NCBI GenBank assembly: GCA_019120395.1
Contig: DWVD01000066.1
Span: 1 to 34,193 of the forward strand
Length of the DNA: 34,193 nt
Direction of reading: 5' to 3'
DNA from: Candidatus Gemmiger faecigallinarum
GTDB taxonomy: Bacteria > Bacillota > Clostridia > Oscillospirales > Ruminococcaceae
In this document: positions 29,408 to 34,193 of the stretch, in pieces
Layout: the number at the start of each line of letters is the position of its first letter
How positions within the stretch are numbered: position 1 is the stretch's first letter
Translations under genes and position numbers: made by a program
The notes under the pieces: model-generated
What the model was told of the DNA's origin: nothing
Database searches by the model: none
Seen by the model: only the letters and a program-made list of their open reading frames with translations

Positions 29408-31226
29408 AAAGCCCAAAAATTTCGGGTTTACCCTGCGCACGCTGCTTTCCTATATGGGGCGGCACAAGTTCCTGTTTTTGGCGGTGGCGGTGCTGGTCAC
29501 CATCAGCGCGCTGGGCAACCTGCTGGGCACCTACATGATCCGCCCCGTGGTCAACAGCGTGGGCGAGGGCGACGTGGACGCGCTGGTGCGGGGCGTGCTG
29601 ACCACGGCCGCCATCTATGGGGTGGGCGTGCTGGCGTCCTTCGGCTATACCCAGACGATGGTGCGCGCCGCCCAGAAGGTGCTGTACGACATCCGCCGCG
29701 ACCTGTTTGCCCATATCCAGAAACTGCCGCTGCGCTTTTTTGACACCCAGCGCCACGGCGACATCATGAGCTATTTCACCAACGATGTGGACACGGTGGC
29801 GGACGCGCTGAACAACAGCTTTGCCATGACCATCCAGAGCTTTATCCAGATGACCGGCACGCTGATCCTGCTGTTTGTGCTCAACTGGCGGCTGTCGCTG
29901 ATCGTGGTGGTGGGCTATGCGGCGATGTTCGCCTACATCCGGTTCAGCGCAAAGCGCAGCACCGCTTACTACACCGGGCAGCAGGCCGCACTGGGCGATG
30001 TGAACGGCTATATCGAGGAGATGGTCGCCGGCCAGAAGGTGGTCAAAGTCTTTAACCACGAGCCGGAAAACCAGCGCGTGTTTGAGGAAAAGAACGAGAC
30101 GCTGCGCAAAGCCGGCACCGGCGCGCAGAGCTACGCCGCCACCATGGTGCCGGCGGTGGTCAGTATCTCCTACATCAACTACGCCGTGGTGGCGGTGGTG
30201 GGCGGCATCATGGCGCTGAACGGCACGACCGACATCGGCAGCCTGTCCAGCTATCTGGTGTTTGTGCGGCAGGCCGCCATGCCCATCAACCAGTTCACCC
30301 AGCAGAGCAACTTCCTGCTGGCGGCCATGGCCGGCGCCGAGCGCATCTTCGAGGCCATGAGCCTGAAGCCGGAGACGGACGAGGGCAAAATCCGCCTGGT
30401 CAACGTCTGCGAAAAGGACGGCACGCTGTCCGCCTGCGCCGAAAAGACCGGCAGCTGGGCCTGGCAGAAGCCGGACGGCGCGCTGGCGCCGCTGCGCGGG
30501 GATGTGCGATTCCACGACGTCAGCTTTGGCTACGACAAAGGCCACACCATCCTCAAGCATGTCAGCCTGTACGCCAAACCGGGGCAGAAGATCGCCTTTG
30601 TCGGCTCTACCGGCGCGGGCAAGACCACCATCACCAACCTCATCAACCGCTTTTACGACATTGACGAGGGCAGTGTCACCTACGACGGCATCGACGTGCG
30701 GGAGATCGAAAAAGACTCGCTGCGGCGGAGCCTGGGCATCGTTTTGCAGGACACCCACCTGTTCACCGGCACCATCGCCGACAATATCCGCTTCGGCAAG
30801 CTGGACGCCACCATGGACGAGGTGATCCGGGCGGCCAGGATCGCCAACACCGACTCCTTTATCCGCCGGCTGCCCCAGGGGTACGACACCCGCATCACCG
30901 CCGACGGCGCCAGCCTGAGCCAGGGCCAGCGGCAGCTGCTGGCCATCGCCCGCGCGGCGGTGGCCGACCCGCCGGTGCTGATCCTGGACGAGGCCACCAG
31001 CTCCATCGACACCCGAACCGAGGCGCTGATCGAGAAGGGCATGGACCGGCTGATGGAGGGCCGCACCGTGTTTGTCATTGCCCACCGGCTGTCCACCGTG
31101 CGCAACGCCGACGCCATCATGGTGCTGGAACACGGCCAGATCGTCGAGCGCGGCGGCCACGAAGAGCTGCTGGCCCAGAAGGGGGAATACTATCAGCTGT
31201 ACCACGGAATGTTCGAACTGTCGTGA
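29385..31226 (+). CDS. ABC exporter half-transporter with intact catalytic site
   Basis: The partner half of the exporter. 613 residues: six membrane helices (about 25-330), then the nucleotide-binding domain. Seen: Walker A GSTGAGKT (407-414), a divergent signature LSQGQRQLLAIARA instead of LSGGQ, Walker B ILDEATSSIDT with the catalytic Glu536, and the switch His567 in VIAHRLSTV. The divergent signature LSQGQ is known in LmrD-like partners; with the inactive Walker B of the first subunit it builds the degenerate site, while this Walker A and B with the first subunit's LSGGQ-type motif (NVSGGQ) build the active one. A stretch around residues 340-365, rich in Lys, Asp, Gly and Cys, separates the membrane and ATPase domains. 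Starts within the first gene, AAAGGAGG before the ATG. Confidence 0.93.
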   Translation: MARPLSGKKPKNFGFTLRTLLSYMGRHKFLFLAVAVLVTISALGNLLGTYMIRPVVNSVGEGDVDALVRGVLTTAAIYGVGVLASFGYTQTMVRAAQKVLYDIRRDLFAHIQKLPLRFFDTQRHGDIMSYFTNDVDTVADALNNSFAMTIQSFIQMTGTLILLFVLNWRLSLIVVVGYAAMFAYIRFSAKRSTAYYTGQQAALGDVNGYIEEMVAGQKVVKVFNHEPENQRVFEEKNETLRKAGTGAQSYAATMVPAVVSISYINYAVVAVVGGIMALNGTTDIGSLSSYLVFVRQAAMPINQFTQQSNFLLAAMAGAERIFEAMSLKPETDEGKIRLVNVCEKDGTLSACAEKTGSWAWQKPDGALAPLRGDVRFHDVSFGYDKGHTILKHVSLYAKPGQKIAFVGSTGAGKTTITNLINRFYDIDEGSVTYDGIDVREIEKDSLRRSLGIVLQDTHLFTGTIADNIRFGKLDATMDEVIRAARIANTDSFIRRLPQGYDTRITADGASLSQGQRQLLAIARAAVADPPVLILDEATSSIDTRTEALIEKGMDRLMEGRTVFVIAHRLSTVRNADAIMVLEHGQIVERGGHEELLAQKGEYYQLYHGMFELS

Positions 31227-31234
31227 AATAAAAA

Positions 31235-31275
31235 GCGCAAAGCGGGGCTGCCGGCATGGCGGCCCCGCTTTGCGC
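31235..31275. terminator. Terminator between ABC exporter and HAAS gene, convergent
   Basis: A 14-bp perfect stem (31235-31248 with 31262-31275). The left flank is AAATAAAAA, giving TTTTTATTT on the minus strand, so it is a clear terminator for the HAAS gene. The plus strand lacks a T-run, but this hairpin is 8 bases after the exporter stop and may end that transcript too. Confidence 0.85.
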
Positions 31276-31290
31276 AGAGGGACGTATCGT

Positions 31291-31851
31291 TTATACCGAA
31301 AGGCCGGCCCGGGTGCGGCCCAACGCGCGCAGGTAGCGCACAAGCAGCCGCCAGCAGGCGCGGCCCAGCCAGAACAGCAGCGCGCCGGCCGCCAGCGAGC
31401 AGAGGAACCCCACCGCCACCGGCGGCGTGTAGGGGCCCAGCTGTATGACGGTGTAGGGCACTTTGATGCCCAGCAGGTACCAGGCCGCCAGGTCGATCAG
31501 GCCGGCCGCGGGCACCGCCGCGCCGCACAGCATGAACACCGGCCCGCAGATGCCCAGCACCGGGATGACCACCATGCCGCTCAGCCCTGCCAGGCTGTAA
31601 AAGGCCAGGATGGTCAGCAGCCTGCGCCAGCCGCCCCGCTCCGGTTTGTCCAGCAGGTCGCTCAGATAGGCGCGGGCCAGCGCGTCGGGCCTGCCCAGCC
31701 GGGCCAGGATGCCCTCCGGCGGCAGGCCGTCCGCCGCCATCTCCTGCATGGCGCTTTTGATCTCACGGACAATGTCCGCCCGCTCCGACGCCGGCAGCGG
31801 CCGCAGCTTGCGGTCGACGGTGTTCAGGTACTGTTCCAGGGCTTTGTCCAT
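31291..31851 (-). CDS. HAAS-domain membrane protein (DUF1700-like)
   Basis: A membrane protein usually encoded next to a PadR regulator. 186 residues. Seen: an N-terminal helical HAAS domain (MDKALEQYLNTVDRKLRPLPASERADIVREIKSAMQEMAADGL, then ILARLGRPDALARAYLSDLL) of about 70 residues, with the family pattern LxxYLxxVxxxLxxLPxxxRxDIxxEI; then three to four membrane helices from about 78 to 172 and a basic C-terminus. Role unknown; HAAS proteins are often linked to stress-responsive PadR units. The ATG is 3 bases past the padR stop, with GGAGGAG inside the end of padR, so they are one unit. Confidence 0.87.
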   Translation of the reverse strand: MDKALEQYLNTVDRKLRPLPASERADIVREIKSAMQEMAADGLPPEGILARLGRPDALARAYLSDLLDKPERGGWRRLLTILAFYSLAGLSGMVVIPVLGICGPVFMLCGAAVPAAGLIDLAAWYLLGIKVPYTVIQLGPYTPPVAVGFLCSLAAGALLFWLGRACWRLLVRYLRALGRTRAGLSV

Positions 31852-31854
31852 GGG

Positions 31855-32190
31855 TCACTCCTCCTCGTTCAGCAGGTCGACCATGCGAAGCAGGCTGGCC
31901 CAGTCGGCGCGCATGGCCTGCAGATATTCCTCGCCGGCGGGGGTCAGGGCGTAATACTTGCGCGGCGGCAGCCCTTCGGCCGAGTCCTGCCAGCTGGCCG
32001 TAAGGCAGCCTTCCTTCTGCAGCCGGCGCAGCAGGGGATAGACGGTGCTCTCGGTGGCGGTGGTGACCGCGCACCGCCCCAGCCGCTGCAAAATCTCGTA
32101 CCCGTAACAGGGGCGCCGGTGCAGCATCAGCAAAATGCAGTATTCCAGCGTGCCGCGCCGGATCTGGCTGCGCCAATCCTCAATGTTCAT
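31855..32190 (-). CDS. PadR-family transcriptional regulator
   Basis: A winged helix-turn-helix repressor expected to control itself and the HAAS gene. 111 residues. Seen: RSQIRRGTLEYCILLMLHRRPCYGYEILQRL, TESTVYPLLRRLQKEGCLTASWQDSAEGLPPRKYYALTPAGEEYLQAM, the PadR core with the wing containing the R-K-Y-Y-x-L-T motif. The frame continues 35 codons upstream across the promoter, but the ATG at 32190 with AAAGGGAG is the start. Effector unknown. Confidence 0.93.
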   Translation of the reverse strand: MNIEDWRSQIRRGTLEYCILLMLHRRPCYGYEILQRLGRCAVTTATESTVYPLLRRLQKEGCLTASWQDSAEGLPPRKYYALTPAGEEYLQAMRADWASLLRMVDLLNEEE

Positions 32191-32227
32191 GCCGGGCTCC
32201 CTTTCTGTCGAGTACTGCTTTGGTATG

Positions 32228-32261
32228 GGTACATCGTACCACACAGTACTATGTGTGTCAA
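32228..32261 (-). promoter_or_regulatory. padR promoter with inverted repeat over the -10
   Basis: Minus strand: TTGACA (32256-32261), 17 bases, TACGAT (32233-32238). The -10 lies inside GGTAC/GTACC (32228-32232 and 32236-32240, 3-base spacer), with AGTACT copies nearby at 32245-32250 and 32213-32218. These repeats over the promoter suit a PadR operator. Confidence 0.75.
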
Positions 32262-32287
32262 GGCATTGCCCTGCAAATCGCCGCGGC

Positions 32288-32324
32288 AAAAACAAAAAGC
32301 CCCCGCGCCGGGCGGCGCAGGGGG
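32288..32324 (-). terminator. Terminator of typA
   Basis: Minus strand: a CCCCC-x-GCGC / GCGC-GGGGG stem (32320-32324 with 32300-32304; 32315-32318 with 32305-32308) followed by TTTTTGTTTTTG (complement of 32287-32298). 22 bases past the typA stop. It also separates typA from the padR promoter. Confidence 0.88.
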
Positions 32325-32346
32325 TGCAGGCGGTAAAACTCCCGTC

Positions 32347-34176
32347 TTACTTGTTCTTTTTGCTGGTGGCCTTCATGCGCAGGTCATGGTTCAAAATACG
32401 CTTGCGGATGCGCAGGTTCTCCGGGGTGACTTCCAGCAGTTCGTCGGGGGCCAGGAACTCCAGGCAGGCCTCCAGGCTCAGCTTGGTCACCGGGGTCAGG
32501 CGCAGCGCGTCGTCGCTGCCGGAAGCGCGGGTATTGGTCAGGTGCTTGGTCTTGCAGACGTTGACGGTGATGTCGTCGCCGGTGGGGGTGTAGCCCACGA
32601 CCTCGCCCTCGTAGACCTTCTCGCCGGGCACGACCAGCAGGGTGCCGCGCTGCTGGGCGTTGAACAGGCCGTAGGTGACGGCGGTGCCGGTGTCAAAGCT
32701 GACCAGCGAGCCGGTGGACCGGGTGGCGATGTCGCCCTGCCACTCGTCGTAGCCGTCAAAGATGGTGTTCATCACGCCCTCGCCGTGGGTGTCGGTCAAA
32801 AACTGGCTGCGGTAACCAAACAGGCCGCGGCTGGGCATGCGGAACTCCAGGCGGGTGCGGCTGTTCATCAGCTGCATGTTCATCAGCAGGGCTTTGCGGC
32901 TGCCCAGGGCGGTCATCACGGCGCCCTGATACTCCTCCGGCACGTCGATGACCACCCGCTCCATGGGCTCCATCGTCTTGCCGTCCTCCTCGTGGGTCAG
33001 CACGTGGGGCGGGCTGACCTGCAGCTCGTAACCCTCGCGGCGCATCGTCTCGATCAGGATGGACAGGTGCATCTCGCCGCGGCCCATGACGCGGAAGGAG
33101 TCGGTGGTGGCCGAGTCCTCCACCTTCAAGGCCACGTCCTTCAGCAGCTCGCGGAACAGCCGGTCGCGGATCTGGCGGGAGGTGACGTACTTGCCCTCCT
33201 TGCCGGCAAAGGGGCTGTCGTTGACCGAGAAGGTCATCTCCACCGTGGGATCGTTGATCTTGACAAAGGGCAGCGGCTGCACCTTGCTGGGGTCGCAGAC
33301 GGTGTTGCCGATGGTGATGTCCGGCAGGCCGGCAAAGGCGACGATGTCGCCGGCCTCGGCCTGCTCGATGGGCTCGCGGCCGTTGGCCTTGAAGTCAAAC
33401 AGCTTGGTGATGCGGCCGCTCATGCGCACGTCGGGGTTGTGCCAGTCGCACACCTGCACGCTCTGGCCCACCTTGATGACGCCGTTCTGCACGCGGCCCA
33501 CGCCCATGCGGCCGACAAACTCGTTGTAGTCCACGCTGGACACCAGCATCTGCAGCGGCTGGTCCGGCTCGCCCTCCGGCGGAGTGACGTATTTCAGGAT
33601 GGTGTCGAACAGCGGCTTCAGGTCGGTGCCCTGTTCGGGGTGGGTCCAGTCGTAGCTGGCGGTGCCGTTGCGGCCGGAGCAGAACACCATCGGGCTGTCC
33701 AGCTGCTCGTCGGTGGCGCCCAGGTCCATCAGCAGCTCCAAAATCTCGTCGATGACTTCCTTGATGCGGGCGTCGGGACGGTCGATCTTGTTGACCGCGA
33801 TGACCAGCGACAGATTCTGCTGCAAAGCCTTCTGCAGCACAAAACGGGTCTGGGGCATGCAGCCCTCGGCCGCGTCCACCAGCAGCAGCACGCCGTTGAC
33901 CATCTTCAGCACGCGCTCCACCTCGCCGCCGAAGTCGGCGTGGCCGGGGGTGTCGACGATGTTGATCTTGACGCCGTTGTACTCGCAGGAGCAGTTCTTG
34001 GCCAGGATGGTGATGCCGCGCTCGCGCTCGATGTCGCCGGAGTCCATCACGCGCTCGGCCACCTGCTGGTTGGCACGGAAAGCGCCGGACTGCTTCAGCA
34101 TCTGATCGACCAGGGTAGTCTTGCCGTGGTCAACGTGGGCAATGATCGCAATGTTGCGAAGATTTTCTCTTACCAT
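32347..34176 (-). CDS. typA: Translational GTPase TypA/BipA
   Basis: A ribosome-associated GTPase that affects ribosome assembly and stress adaptation. 609 residues, full length. Seen: G1 AHVDHGKTTL, G2 ERERGITILAKN, G3 DTPGHADFGGEVERVL, G4 NKIDRPDARI, then the EF-Tu-like domain 2, RDRLFRELLKDVALKVEDS in domain III, and the C-terminal TypA-specific domain (from about 430) with MPSRGLFGYRSQFLTDTHGEGVMNTIFDGY and the MTPENLRIRK-like LEVTPENLRIRKRIL ending. The ATG gives the usual MVRENLRNIAIIAHVDHGK start; the ribosome site is weak (AGGGG about 12 bases upstream, while AAGGAA is too close). The promoter lies beyond the window. Confidence 0.97.
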   Translation of the reverse strand: MVRENLRNIAIIAHVDHGKTTLVDQMLKQSGAFRANQQVAERVMDSGDIERERGITILAKNCSCEYNGVKINIVDTPGHADFGGEVERVLKMVNGVLLLVDAAEGCMPQTRFVLQKALQQNLSLVIAVNKIDRPDARIKEVIDEILELLMDLGATDEQLDSPMVFCSGRNGTASYDWTHPEQGTDLKPLFDTILKYVTPPEGEPDQPLQMLVSSVDYNEFVGRMGVGRVQNGVIKVGQSVQVCDWHNPDVRMSGRITKLFDFKANGREPIEQAEAGDIVAFAGLPDITIGNTVCDPSKVQPLPFVKINDPTVEMTFSVNDSPFAGKEGKYVTSRQIRDRLFRELLKDVALKVEDSATTDSFRVMGRGEMHLSILIETMRREGYELQVSPPHVLTHEEDGKTMEPMERVVIDVPEEYQGAVMTALGSRKALLMNMQLMNSRTRLEFRMPSRGLFGYRSQFLTDTHGEGVMNTIFDGYDEWQGDIATRSTGSLVSFDTGTAVTYGLFNAQQRGTLLVVPGEKVYEGEVVGYTPTGDDITVNVCKTKHLTNTRASGSDDALRLTPVTKLSLEACLEFLAPDELLEVTPENLRIRKRILNHDLRMKATSKKNK

Positions 34177-34193
34177 TTCCTTACAGTACCCCT

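Overview
The window reads as a housekeeping chromosomal segment from a GC-rich member of the Clostridia. The gene content (PTS sucrose uptake, NAD-type malic enzyme, short DUF896 protein, GltB with a GltD small subunit, HAAS/PadR pair) and the codon bias suggest the Oscillospiraceae/Ruminococcaceae, something like the Faecalibacterium-Subdoligranulum-Gemmiger group. This is inference from gene content, not a search. I see no phage, insertion sequence, CRISPR array, tRNA or rRNA. Consensus sigma-A promoters (TTGNNN-17-TANNNT, several with an extended TG) and GC-rich hairpin terminators can be read at most gene boundaries, so the transcription units are fairly clear.

Layout. 1-3.4 kb (minus): start of a malic enzyme, a CDF metal exporter with an Mn-type ND-DD signature, and purA behind a TTGGCA-17-TATAAT promoter. 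3.6-5.3 kb: a small DUF896 protein (minus) divergent from a lipoprotein carrying an FKBP domain in a trigger-factor-like arrangement (plus). 5.4-9.3 kb (plus): a sucrose utilisation locus, LacI-type regulator, PTS EIIBC and GH32 sucrose-6-phosphate hydrolase, with repeated TGAAACCGAT-type operator candidates. 9.4-10.1 kb: a nitroreductase. 10.3-11.3 kb (minus): DAHP synthase (aroF type), whose promoter is back to back with that of a YbaK-RsuA-unknown operon (11.5-13.5 kb, plus). 13.7-15.7 kb: an ArsC/Spx-like protein divergent from an internally duplicated CmpB-type membrane protein.

15.7-21.9 kb (minus): glutamate synthase gltB-gltD, with a promoter and a Rho-independent-terminator-like hairpin inside the 5' leader, suggesting transcription attenuation. 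This leader is the most interesting regulatory element I found. 22.0-25.3 kb (minus): mscL, an Mrp/NBP35 ATPase, a purine nucleoside phosphorylase and an uncharacterised protein. 25.5-31.2 kb (plus): a SpoVB/MurJ-like flippase, then a MarR regulator with a perfect 12-bp inverted-repeat operator controlling a heterodimeric ABC exporter with one degenerate ATP site. 31.3-32.3 kb (minus): a PadR-HAAS membrane protein pair. 32.3-34.2 kb (minus): typA/bipA.

The genes cover nitrogen assimilation (gltBD), purine synthesis and salvage (purA, punA), aromatic synthesis (aroF), sucrose catabolism and export or stress functions. I did not find a clearly new multi-gene system. The points that deserve checking are the gltB leader attenuator, the HicB-like/DinB-like fusion protein, the secreted trigger-factor-like foldase, and the operator arrays at the sucrose and MarR loci. 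Long antisense open frames (one runs 1557 codons opposite gltBD) are artefacts of GC-rich codon use and were left out.
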